Positions 51,720 through 59,422 of a stretch of DNA of 64,000 nucleotides are shown here, piece by piece (position 1 is the first letter of the stretch; each line of letters starts with the position of its first letter). This DNA is from Actinomadura xylanilytica. GTDB taxonomy: Bacteria > Actinomycetota > Actinomycetes > Streptosporangiales > Streptosporangiaceae. Under the pieces are notes generated by a model. It searched no databases, was not told the DNA's origin, and saw only the letters and a program-made list of their open reading frames with translations. Where the stretch lies: positions 620,001 to 684,000 of the forward strand of contig NZ_JASNWE010000001.1 in the NCBI RefSeq assembly GCF_030283145.1, given 5' to 3'. The position numbers and the translations under genes are program-made.

Positions 51720-53438
51720 TCATCGGGTCACCACGTCCTCGGGAAGGTGCAGCCGCGCCATCGCGCGGTCGGCGCGGCGCGGGATCCGCCGCCGCGTCAG
51801 CAGCGACACCGCGACCATCACCGCGAACGACAGCGGCGCGACGACCATCGCCGGCTGCGCCAGCACCATCGCCGGCCAGCCGTGCAGGGTCCGGCCGAGC
51901 AGCCGCGCCAGGCCCGCCACGACGGCCAGGCCGCCGCCCAGGACCAGCCCGGCCCCGGCCCCGGCCGGGGTCAGGCCGCGCCACCAGATGCCCAGCACCA
52001 GCAGCGGGCACAGCGAGCACGCCGAGATGCCCAGCGCCAGCGCGACCAGCGCGCCCGCGCTCTCCTGGCCGACCCGGGAGACCATGGTCAGCGGGACCGC
52101 GAGCGCGAACACCACCCCCAGGCGGAAGGCGGTGATGCCGCCGCGCCCGTTCAGGCACTGCGAGGCGGTGCCGGCGATCGCCACCACCAGCCCGCAGGAG
52201 GTGGAGATGAACGCGGCGAACGCGCCCGCTGCGATCAGCCCGGTCAGCATCGCGCCCACGGCGCCCGGCGCGAGGCGCTGCGGCAGCATGAGGATCGTCG
52301 CATCGGTGTCGCCGGTCATGAGCAGCTCGGGCGTGTAGAGGCGGCCGAGCGCCCCGTACAGGATCGGGAACACGTAGAACAGCGACAGCAGCGCCGGCAC
52401 CATCGCAGCGGTCCGGCGCGCGGCCCGTCCGCAGGAGTTGGTGTAGAAGCGCATCAGGATGTGGGGCAGCCCCATGGTCCCGAGGAGGACGGCCAGCAGC
52501 GCCGAGTACGTCGCATACAGCCCGTGGTCCTCGCCGCGTCCGAACGGCATGGCCCAGGTGTCGCCGTCCTGCGCGGGCAGCCGTTCGACGTGCGGCACCG
52601 TCGCGCCCGCGGGGAAGGCGAGCTCGGTGCCCGCGCTCAGCGAGTGCCGGCCCGGGTCCAGCGCCACCCGGTCGCCGTCGTAGGCCGCGCCGTCCACCAC
52701 GCCCCGCGCCGCCACCAGGACGGCCGCGGGCATCCGCACCGCCACCCCGGTCTCGACCCGGACGGTGGTGGCGCGGCCGAATCCGGGCAGCCGGTCGCCG
52801 GTCGGGTCGGCGGCGCCGTCCAGGTGCCACAGCGACAGCAGCGCCACCGCGGGCACCGCCATCGCGACCAGCTTCACCCAGAACTGCACGGCCTGGACCG
52901 CGGTGACGTTGCGCATGCCGCCCGACGTCACCAGGGCGGCGGACACGCCGACCACCAGCGCCCAGCCGATCCAGACCGGCGCGCCGGTCAGCACCCGCAG
53001 CGTGATGCCCGCGCCCCGGAACTGCGGCAGCAGGTAGAACCAGCCGATGAAGCAGACGCACGCGGTGACGATCCAGCGCACCGCGCGCGAGCCGAGCCGC
53101 CATTCGGCGAAGTCGGAGATGGTGTAGGCGCCCGAGCGGCGCAGCGGCGCGGTGACCAGGGCGAGCAGCAGGACGTACCCGGCGGTCGCGCCGATCGGCA
53201 GCCACAGCATGTCCGCGCCGTAGGCCAGCACCAGCCCGGCGCTGCCGAGGAACGCGGCGGCCGAGATGTACTCGCCGCCGATCGCCGTGGCGTTCCAGAG
53301 CGGGGTGACGCCGCGGGAGGCCACCAGGAAGTCGGAGGTGGTCTGGGTGGTGCGCCGCCCGTACGAGCCGAGGACGGTCATCATGCCGAGCACGGCGACC
53401 AGCGCGATGAGCGAGGCCGCCACCGCCATCACGATCAC
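51720..53438 (-). CDS. Sodium:solute symporter (cation/acetate symporter-like)
   Basis: A 572-residue SSS-family permease with about 13 membrane segments. Conserved parts: GGEYISAAAFLGSAGLVLAYGADM, FRGAGITLRVLTGAPVWIG and the QNA-like region. An extra soluble loop (about 215-300, PTGDRLPGFGRATTVRVE) between helices is like the insert seen in actinobacterial ActP/MctC-type monocarboxylate carriers, so acetate or pyruvate uptake is likely but not proven. Its start overlaps the small membrane protein gene stop by four bases; both lie downstream of a LytS/LytTR pair in one operon. Confidence 0.88.
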   Translation of the reverse strand: MIVMAVAASLIALVAVLGMMTVLGSYGRRTTQTTSDFLVASRGVTPLWNATAIGGEYISAAAFLGSAGLVLAYGADMLWLPIGATAGYVLLLALVTAPLRRSGAYTISDFAEWRLGSRAVRWIVTACVCFIGWFYLLPQFRGAGITLRVLTGAPVWIGWALVVGVSAALVTSGGMRNVTAVQAVQFWVKLVAMAVPAVALLSLWHLDGAADPTGDRLPGFGRATTVRVETGVAVRMPAAVLVAARGVVDGAAYDGDRVALDPGRHSLSAGTELAFPAGATVPHVERLPAQDGDTWAMPFGRGEDHGLYATYSALLAVLLGTMGLPHILMRFYTNSCGRAARRTAAMVPALLSLFYVFPILYGALGRLYTPELLMTGDTDATILMLPQRLAPGAVGAMLTGLIAAGAFAAFISTSCGLVVAIAGTASQCLNGRGGITAFRLGVVFALAVPLTMVSRVGQESAGALVALALGISACSLCPLLVLGIWWRGLTPAGAGAGLVLGGGLAVVAGLARLLGRTLHGWPAMVLAQPAMVVAPLSFAVMVAVSLLTRRRIPRRADRAMARLHLPEDVVTR

Positions 53439-53833
53439 GGCCGGCCGACCAGCCGGACGAAGTCCCGCTCGATCCGCTCGGCCCGCCGGACGTGCCGGGC
53501 CCCGGTGAGCACCCAGACCGGCTGGATGCCGAGCGCCAGCACGAGCCAGGACACCGGCACACCGTGCAGCCGGGCCCGGCAGAGCGCGGGCGTCACGTCC
53601 AGCAGCAGCGGCAGCCCCGCGACCACCCCGGCGACGATCGCGACGGTGGCCGCGGCGGCGCGGAGCTGCGCGCGGACGAGCGCCCGCGCGAACAGGGCGC
53701 CGAGCTCGGTCTGCTCGTCCAGGTCGTCGGCGATGCTCCAGCCGTCGCCGGGCGGCGGGACGGTCCCGGAGGCCACCGACCGCGCCCGGTGGGTGCGCAC
53801 GCTCGACACCGCGACCCGCCGGTCCTCATTCAC
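53435..53833 (-). CDS. Small two-helix membrane protein, probable symporter accessory subunit
   Basis: A 132-residue protein with a long polar N-terminus (1-60) and two membrane helices (about 64-86 TVAIVAGVVAGLPLLLDV and 96-113 VSWLVLALGIQPVWVL). Placement just upstream of, and overlapping, an SSS symporter gene is that of DUF485/DUF4212-type small subunits, though I cannot confirm the family. The GTG at 53833 overlaps the regulator stop by 8 bases; an upstream in-frame start at 53893 would overlap it by 68 bases. Confidence 0.7.
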   Translation of the reverse strand: MNEDRRVAVSSVRTHRARSVASGTVPPPGDGWSIADDLDEQTELGALFARALVRAQLRAAAATVAIVAGVVAGLPLLLDVTPALCRARLHGVPVSWLVLALGIQPVWVLTGARHVRRAERIERDFVRLVGRP

Positions 53834-54719
53834 CGTGCTCCCCGGGCCGCCGCCCCCCGTCGCGCTCACGCTCACGGTCGGGCTCGCGGTCACGGTCGCC
53901 GTCCGTGTGCTCGCCGGTGCCGGGGCCCGTGCCGCGGAGATGCTCGTCGCCGCCCTGGTCGTTGTGGCGGAACCGGCGGACGAGCAGGTCGCGCACCTCG
54001 CGCGTGTGGCGGCGGCTTACCGGGAGCAACTCGTCCCCGATCTGGACGGCGGCACGGCCCCCGTCGAAGCGCAGCTCGGTGATGTGTGCGGACGCGACGA
54101 GCGTGCTGCGGTGGATCCGGATGAACCCGGCCTCCTCCCAGCGCCGGGCGAGCGCGGCCAGCGGCATCCGGACCAGGTAGCTGCCCTCGGCCGTGTGCAA
54201 CCGCACGTAGTCGCCCTGGGCCTCCACGTGCGAGACCGCCCGGCGCGACACCAGCCGGGTGCGTCCGCCCAGCTCGACCGGGATCGTCTCGTCCTCGGGC
54301 GGACGCTCCGGCGCCGCGCCGTCCCCCCCGTGGGCGGGCCGGTGCACCGCCTCGTCGACCCGCCGGACGGCTTCGGCGAGCCGCTCCCGGCGGACCGGCT
54401 TGAGCAGGTAGTCCAGCGCCCCGAGCTCGTACGCGGCGACGGCGCAGTCGTCGTGCGCGGTCACGAACACCACGTGCGGCGGCGCCGCGAACCCGGTCAG
54501 CAGCCGGGTGAAGTCCAGGCCGTCCAGGCCGGGCATGCGGATGTCGAGGAAGACCGCGTCGAGCCGCTCGCCCGCGACCAGCATCCGGGACAGGTCGCGC
54601 AGCGCCTCGGCGGCCTCCCGGGCGCCGGAGACCTGCCCGATCCGCGGATCCTCCCTGAGCAGGAAGGACAGCTCCTCGAGGGCGGGAAGTTCATCGTCGA
54701 CGGCCAGCACGCGCAGCAT
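53826..54719 (-). CDS. LytTR-family response regulator
   Basis: A 297-residue two-domain regulator. Receiver domain 1-125: acidic pocket at VDDE (D8, D9), phosphorylated Asp in AVFLDIRMPG (near D58), switch Thr in VFVTAHD and Lys in YLLKPV. The LytTR DNA-binding domain (about 148-250) has SHVEAQGDYVRLHTAEGSYLVR and FIRIHRSTLVASAHI. The tail after 250 is a highly charged repeat-like run (DGDRDREPDRERERDG). It follows the kinase by 74 bases and precedes the symporter genes, which it presumably controls. Confidence 0.93.
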   Translation of the reverse strand: MLRVLAVDDELPALEELSFLLREDPRIGQVSGAREAAEALRDLSRMLVAGERLDAVFLDIRMPGLDGLDFTRLLTGFAAPPHVVFVTAHDDCAVAAYELGALDYLLKPVRRERLAEAVRRVDEAVHRPAHGGDGAAPERPPEDETIPVELGGRTRLVSRRAVSHVEAQGDYVRLHTAEGSYLVRMPLAALARRWEEAGFIRIHRSTLVASAHITELRFDGGRAAVQIGDELLPVSRRHTREVRDLLVRRFRHNDQGGDEHLRGTGPGTGEHTDGDRDREPDRERERDGGRRPGEHGE

Positions 54720-54793
54720 ACGAGGACCCTGTCGCGATTACCGTCCGTCCGCAATCAGAATCACAATGTGAGCACAATGCCGGGGCGGAGGTG

Positions 54794-56053
54794 TCAGTCC
54801 GGAAAGACCCCCGGACGGTACTTCGGCACCCGCAGGCTCACCTTGGCGCCCGCGCCCGGCGCGGTCTCGACGGTCAGCCCGTACTCGTCCCCGTACACCT
54901 GCCGCATGCGCTCGTCCACGTTCGCGAGCCCGATGCCCGCCCCGGCGCCGGTGCCCGCGCCGCCGCGCCGGTCGCGCCCCGCGCCCCCGGCCGAGAGGAT
55001 CTCCGCCAGCCGCTCGGGCTCCATCCCCACCCCGTCGTCCTCCACGCTGATCGCCGCCTCCGCGCCGGAGTCGCGGGCCACGATCTTGATGTGGAACGGG
55101 GTGCGCGCGCCCTCCATCCCGTGCCGGATCGCGTTCTCGACCAGCGGCTGGAGCGACAGGAACGGCACCGCGACCGGCAGCACCTCCGGGGCGACCTCCA
55201 CGCTGAACTGGAGCCGCTCGCCGAAACGGGCCCGTTCCAGCAGCAGGTAGCGGTCGATGGAGCGCAGCTCGTCGGCGAGGGTGGTGAAGTCGCGCGGGTT
55301 GCGGAAGGAGTAGCGCGCGAAGTCGGCGAAGTCGAGCAGCAGCTCCCGGGCCCGCTCGGGGTCGGTGCGGACGAACGAGGCGATCGTGGTCAGCGAGTTG
55401 TAGACGAAGTGCGGCGAGATCTGCGCCCGCAGCGCCCGCATCTCGGCCTCGGCGAGCCGGGCCCGCGAGGAGTCCAGCTCGGCGAGCTCGAGCTGGCTGG
55501 ACACCCACTTGGCCACCTCCCCCACGGCCCGCACCCGTGAGGTGGACATGCCGGGGCCGTACGCCGCGAGCACCCCCTCGACCCGTCCCTCGACCGCCAG
55601 CGGCGCGACCGTGGCGACCTTGATCCGGCACAGCGGGTCATCGCAGGCGAGCAGGTCGGGGTTCACCACCCGGGGCCGTCCGGTGGCCAGCACCTGCTGT
55701 GCGTGGATCAGCGCGGACGCGGCGTGCCGGGCCTCGCCCGCCCCGTCCCAGACCAGCAGGCCGGCGGGATCGGCCGGATCGGCGGGATCCGCGCTCACCA
55801 GCGCGACCGCCTCGGCGCCGAGCAGCGACCGCAGGTGCCGCGCGGCCTTGCGCGCGGAGTCCTGGGTCAGCCCGGCGCGCAGGGACGGCGACGCGCGCGA
55901 GATCAGGTGCAGGGTCGCGAACGTGGCCTCGTCGGCCGGCGTCCCGAACCCGCGCCGGCGGGACGGGAGCCAGCGGCGCAGAACGCAGCAGCCCGCGACG
56001 GCGCCCGAGAGCACGGCGCCGGCCACGACCCCCGAAACAGGCGGTATGACCAT
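54794..56053 (-). CDS. LytS-type sensor histidine kinase
   Basis: A 419-residue kinase. One N-terminal membrane helix (VSGVVAGAVLSGAVAGCCVL, about 6-25), then a GAF-like sensory domain (about 60-200, with a Cys pair in LLACDDPLCRIKV), then a HisKA_7TM-type phosphoacceptor domain (LRAQISPHFVYNSLTTIASF, phospho-His near 218) and an HATPase domain (LQPLVENAIRHGMEGA; SVEDDGVGM; GIGLANVDERM). It is the partner of the LytTR regulator just downstream. The signal is unknown; by analogy with other pairs beside acetate carriers it may report carbon status or redox. Confidence 0.92.
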   Translation of the reverse strand: MVIPPVSGVVAGAVLSGAVAGCCVLRRWLPSRRRGFGTPADEATFATLHLISRASPSLRAGLTQDSARKAARHLRSLLGAEAVALVSADPADPADPAGLLVWDGAGEARHAASALIHAQQVLATGRPRVVNPDLLACDDPLCRIKVATVAPLAVEGRVEGVLAAYGPGMSTSRVRAVGEVAKWVSSQLELAELDSSRARLAEAEMRALRAQISPHFVYNSLTTIASFVRTDPERARELLLDFADFARYSFRNPRDFTTLADELRSIDRYLLLERARFGERLQFSVEVAPEVLPVAVPFLSLQPLVENAIRHGMEGARTPFHIKIVARDSGAEAAISVEDDGVGMEPERLAEILSAGGAGRDRRGGAGTGAGAGIGLANVDERMRQVYGDEYGLTVETAPGAGAKVSLRVPKYRPGVFPD

Positions 56054-56116
56054 GACGACTCACGGTAATGGCCGCCCCGTCCCGGCGCAGTGGATTCGCG
56101 CTGCCGGACGGGCGTG

Positions 56117-56740
56117 TCACAGCGGCGGGGCCTCGCCGTCGTCCTCCTGATAGGAGTAGCGCTGCTCCTGCCACGGATCGGCCACGTTGTGGTAGCCGCG
56201 CTCCTCCCAGAAGCCGCGCCGGTCCTTGACCAGGTACTCGATCGCGCGGACCCACTTGACGCTCTTCCACGCGTACAGGTGCGGCACGACGATGCGGATG
56301 GGGAAGCCGTGGTCGGGGCTGAGCCGCTCGCCGTCGCGGTGGGTGGCGAACATGGTCCCCTCGGCCAGGAAGTCGGCCATCCGGATGTTGGCGCTGTAGC
56401 CGTACTCCGCCCACACCATCACGTGCGTGGCGTCCGGCTCGGGCGGCGCCAGCTCGATGATCGCCGAGCCAGCCACGCCCTCCCACTCGTTGCCCGGGAT
56501 GGTGAACTTGGTCACGCAGTGGAAGTCGGCGACGGCCTTGATCCGCGGCAGGGCCTCGAACTCGTCCCACGTCCAGGCGTACTGCCCGCCCGACTCGGTG
56601 GCGCCGAAGACGCGGAAGTCCCAGGTCTTGGGGCGGAACTTGGGGACCGGGCCGTAGTGCAGCACCGGCCAGCCGCGGGGAACGTACTGACCGGGCGGCA
56701 ACGCCCTTGGCTCTGATGAGGGCTGATCGGGGTGGGACAT
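56117..56740 (-). CDS. Sulfite oxidase-like molybdopterin oxidoreductase
   Basis: A 207-residue protein with the oxidoreductase molybdopterin-binding domain (SUOX fold). The Mo-ligand Cys is in IKAVADFHCVTKFTIPGNEWEGV, and the rest follows the family: VMVWAEYGYSANIRMADFL, HGFPIRIVVPHLYAWKSVKWVRAIEYL. No signal peptide, heme domain or membrane subunit, so it is a small cytosolic member, like YuiH-type proteins. Substrate unknown. ATG 56740. Confidence 0.9.
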   Translation of the reverse strand: MSHPDQPSSEPRALPPGQYVPRGWPVLHYGPVPKFRPKTWDFRVFGATESGGQYAWTWDEFEALPRIKAVADFHCVTKFTIPGNEWEGVAGSAIIELAPPEPDATHVMVWAEYGYSANIRMADFLAEGTMFATHRDGERLSPDHGFPIRIVVPHLYAWKSVKWVRAIEYLVKDRRGFWEERGYHNVADPWQEQRYSYQEDDGEAPPL

Positions 56741-56887
56741 GACGCGGCCATCCTGCCATCCGACGTGAGCTGAGCCATATTCGGGGTGCGGGCCGGAGGG
56801 CGCCGCCGCGGCGTCGCAATGTCCGCCATTCGGACGGAACGGGGACGGGCACCCCAGGTGGTCGCCCGATCGGCTACTCTCTCTTCC

Positions 56888-56956
56888 ATGCGCACCGTCG
56901 TTTATTTCTTTTGGTACGACCGGCCCGGGAGGCTGGTCTGCCAGACGATGCGCTGA
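56888..56956 (+). CDS. Aromatic leader peptide of DAHP synthase (22 codons)
   Basis: A 22-residue ORF with the run Tyr-Phe-Phe-Trp-Tyr at codons 6-10 (56903-56917), all three aromatic amino acids in a row. It is followed after 16 bases by a 12-bp terminator hairpin and then by a DAHP synthase gene, the first enzyme of aromatic synthesis. A TACTCT -10-like element at 56875-56880 puts the transcript start at or just before the ATG, so the peptide is probably translated from a leaderless or near-leaderless mRNA. Ribosome stalling at these codons would couple aminoacyl-tRNA supply to aro expression. Confidence 0.85.
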   Translation: MRTVVYFFWYDRPGRLVCQTMR

Positions 56957-56972
56957 CAGACCACAAGGCGAG

Positions 56973-57010
56973 AAGCCCCGGGCCGCGATGGCCCGGGGCT
57001 TTTCGTCGTT
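56973..57010 (+). terminator. Attenuator terminator upstream of DAHP synthase
   Basis: A 12-bp perfect stem AAGCCCCGGGCC (56973-56984) / GGCCCGGGGCTT (56990-57001) with loop GCGAT, followed by TTCGTCGTTT. The leader ORF segment CGGCCCGGG at 56921-56929 is perfectly complementary over 9 bases to 56977-56985 in the 5' arm, giving a possible antiterminator. Confidence 0.85.
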
Positions 57011-57067
57011 TCAGGGGTTCTTCACGGGGGTCCGCCGGACGCCCGCAGGATGAGGAGAGGCAGCAAC

Positions 57068-58108
57068 ATGGTCGTCGTCATGGCCCCGGGGGCCACCGAG
57101 GCAGATATCAAGGGCGTCGTCTCACTGGTCGAGACGGCGGGGGGCGACGCCTTCGTCAGCCGCGGGGTGGAGCGCACCATCGTCGGCCTGGTCGGGGACG
57201 TCCAGCAGTTCGGCTCGCTCAACCTGCGCGGGCTGCGCGGGGTCAGCGACGTGGTCCGCATCTCGGCGCCCTACAAGCTGGTGAGCCGGGAGAACCACGG
57301 CGAGCGCTCGGTGGTGCGGGTCGGCGGAGTCCCGATCGGGCCCGGCACGATGACCCTGATCGCCGGGCCGTGCGCGGTGGAGACCCCCGAGCAGACCCTC
57401 CAGGCCGCGCAGATGGCGCAGGCCGCGGGCGCCACGCTGCTGCGCGGCGGCGCGTTCAAGCCGCGCACCTCGCCGTACGCCTTCCAGGGGCTCGGCGAGG
57501 CCGGGCTGCGGATCCTCGCCGACGTGCGGGCCGAGACCGGGCTGCCGATCGTCACCGAGGTGGTGAACGCCGCCGACGTCGAGCTGGTCGCCTCCTACGC
57601 CGACATGTTGCAGATCGGCACCCGCAACACGCAGAACTTCGCGCTGCTCCAGGCGGCGGGCGAGGCCGGCAAGCCGGTCATGCTGAAGCGCGGTATGAGC
57701 GGCACCATCGAGGAATGGCTGATGTCGGCCGAGTACATCGCGCAGCGCGGCAACCTCGACATCGTGCTGTGCGAGCGCGGCATCCGCACCTTCGAGCGGG
57801 CCACCCGCAACACCCTGGACATCTCGGCGGTGCCGGTCGCGCAGCGGCTGTCCCACCTGCCGGTGATCGTCGACCCGTCGCACTCGGGCGGCAGCCGCGA
57901 CCTGGTGCTGCCGCTGACCAGGGCGGGCATCGCGGTCGGCGCGGACGGCGTGATCATCGACGTGCACCCGCACCCGGAGACCGCGCTGTGCGACGGCCCC
58001 CAGGCCCTGGTCGACGGCGACCTGCGCGAGCTGGCCAAGCTGGTGCGCGAGCTGCCGCCCATCGTCGGCCGCGCACTCACCGAGGCCCCCGACGGCGTCC
58101 CCGCCTGA
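57068..58108 (+). CDS. aroF: 3-deoxy-7-phosphoheptulonate (DAHP) synthase, type I-beta
   Basis: A 346-residue enzyme condensing PEP with erythrose-4-phosphate. Residues 1-75 are a ferredoxin-like regulatory domain (MVVVMAPGATEADIKGVVSLVETAG), typical of the I-beta group with allosteric control. The barrel shows LIAGPCAVETPEQT (metal Cys), LRGGAFKPRTSPYAFQG (substrate Lys/Arg), LKRGMSGTIEEWLMSAEYI, VDPSHSGGSRDLV (metal His) and DVHPHPE. AGGAGAGG with 7-base spacing supports the ATG at 57068. It lies behind an aromatic attenuator, so it is probably regulated both by attenuation and by feedback. Confidence 0.95.
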   Translation: MVVVMAPGATEADIKGVVSLVETAGGDAFVSRGVERTIVGLVGDVQQFGSLNLRGLRGVSDVVRISAPYKLVSRENHGERSVVRVGGVPIGPGTMTLIAGPCAVETPEQTLQAAQMAQAAGATLLRGGAFKPRTSPYAFQGLGEAGLRILADVRAETGLPIVTEVVNAADVELVASYADMLQIGTRNTQNFALLQAAGEAGKPVMLKRGMSGTIEEWLMSAEYIAQRGNLDIVLCERGIRTFERATRNTLDISAVPVAQRLSHLPVIVDPSHSGGSRDLVLPLTRAGIAVGADGVIIDVHPHPETALCDGPQALVDGDLRELAKLVRELPPIVGRALTEAPDGVPA

Positions 58109-58282
58109 CCGGGCCCACCTGACCGAGCCTGCTTGACCGCTCCGCTCCGACCGTCCCGCCCGGCCGTCCCCGCCCGGCCGTCGCCGCCCCGCCCGCTCCC
58201 GCTCGGCGGCGGCCTGCGCGGTCGTCCCCGTCCGGCCGCCGTGACCGCCCGCCCGCGCGGGCCGTCCGGTCACGGCGGCTGC
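58109..58282. other. Low-complexity intergenic stretch after aroF
   Basis: About 175 bases of CCG/CGT-rich sequence with degenerate CCGCCCGGCCG-like units. I see no gene, and no single strong terminator hairpin. Confidence 0.4.
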
Positions 58283-58397
58283 TAGGGTCCGGAATATGAC
58301 GTATTGGACCGCGAACTGTGGGCCGCCCCGCTCCTGACGGGGCGCGGCACCACTCCCTGAGTTCCTCCCGGCCCGGTGCGGGCATCCGCCCCGGCCG
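58283..58397 (+). promoter_or_regulatory. Putative leader-ORF attenuator of an EamA transporter
   Basis: TAGGGT (58283-58288) precedes an ATG at 58296 by 8 bases, as in leaderless mRNAs. The ORF 58296-58337 encodes 13 residues, MTYWTANCGPPRS, and its stop codon sits in the loop of a hairpin (58322-58330 with 58338-58348). A second, longer hairpin (58369-58397) followed by TGTTCTCCT looks terminator-like. The real gene starts at 58463. The layout is that of an attenuator, with Tyr-Trp and Cys codons as candidate sensors; function is inferred. Confidence 0.55.
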
Positions 58398-58462
58398 TGT
58401 TCTCCTGCGCCCCGAATCCGGATGATCCTTCCTTCCGATTCGAGCCTCAGGAGCGGTACTCC

Positions 58463-59380
58463 GTGTCCGTGCGCACTTCTCTCAAGCAACGCACCACCCT
58501 TTCGACCCGCCGCGCCGGCGGCGCCCGTCCGGGCGGCAGCGCCGAGATCCTCGCCGCCGCCTTCCTGTGGGGCACCGCGGGCCCCGTCTCCACCCTGGCG
58601 CCGGGCGGGGCGTCCACCGTCGGGGTCTCGTCCGTCCGGATGGTGGTCGGCGGCCTGCTGCTGTTCTCCCTCGCGGCCCTCACCTCCCGCGGGCGCGGCC
58701 TGCGGGCGATGCTGGCCAGGGACGGCCGCACCAGGGCGATGCTCGCCGTGGGCGCGGTCTGCGCCGCGCTCTACCAGACCGCCTACTACGCGGCGCTCGC
58801 CCGGACGGGGGTCGCGGTCGCGACCGTCGTCGCGCTCGGCTGCGCGCCGGCCTTCACCGGGCTGATCGCGCGGACGGGCCTGTCCCGCCGCTGGCTCGCG
58901 TCCACGGTGGGCGCGGTGGCCGGGTGCGCGCTGCTCGTGGGCGGGGGCGGCGGATCGGGCGCCGACCCGGTCGGCGTGCTGCTCGCCCTGCTGTGCGGGC
59001 TGGTCTACGCCGTGTACACCACGATCACCTCGCGGCTGATCGCCGGGGGCGAGGAGCCGCGGGCGGTCACCGGCGCGCTGTTCGGGGGCGCGGCGCTGCT
59101 GCTGGCCCCCGCGCTGTTCGTGCTGGCCCCCGGCTGGATCCTGGCCGGGACGGGGCTGCTGATCACCTGCTACCTCGGGGTGCTCACCATCGCCCTGGCG
59201 TACACGCTGTTCGCCCGGGGGCTGCGCACCACGCCGGCCGCCACCGCGACGACGCTGACGCTCGCCGAGCCCGCCGTCGCGGCGCTCATCGGGCTGACGC
59301 TGCTCGGCGAGGATCTGGGCGGGCTCGCCGCCGGCGGGCTCGCGCTGCTGGCCGCGAGCCTGGTCGTGCTGGTCGTCTGA
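58463..59380 (+). CDS. EamA/DMT-family transporter behind a leader ORF
   Basis: A 305-residue exporter-like protein with ten membrane segments in two EamA repeats (AEILAAAFLWGTAGPVSTLAPGGAS near 27; VGVLLALLCGLVYAVYTTITSRLI near 170; ATTLTLAEPAVAALIGLTLLGEDL near 265). The GTG at 58463 has AGGAG 9 bases upstream; a second GTG lies 6 bases later. The leader hints at control by amino-acid supply, and related DMT proteins (YddG) export aromatic amino acids, so such a role is possible but unproven. Confidence 0.88.
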   Translation: MSVRTSLKQRTTLSTRRAGGARPGGSAEILAAAFLWGTAGPVSTLAPGGASTVGVSSVRMVVGGLLLFSLAALTSRGRGLRAMLARDGRTRAMLAVGAVCAALYQTAYYAALARTGVAVATVVALGCAPAFTGLIARTGLSRRWLASTVGAVAGCALLVGGGGGSGADPVGVLLALLCGLVYAVYTTITSRLIAGGEEPRAVTGALFGGAALLLAPALFVLAPGWILAGTGLLITCYLGVLTIALAYTLFARGLRTTPAATATTLTLAEPAVAALIGLTLLGEDLGGLAAGGLALLAASLVVLVV

Positions 59381-59422
59381 GAAATTGGTCTGAACCACTC
59401 GCCAGGGCCGGGCACGGCGGGG

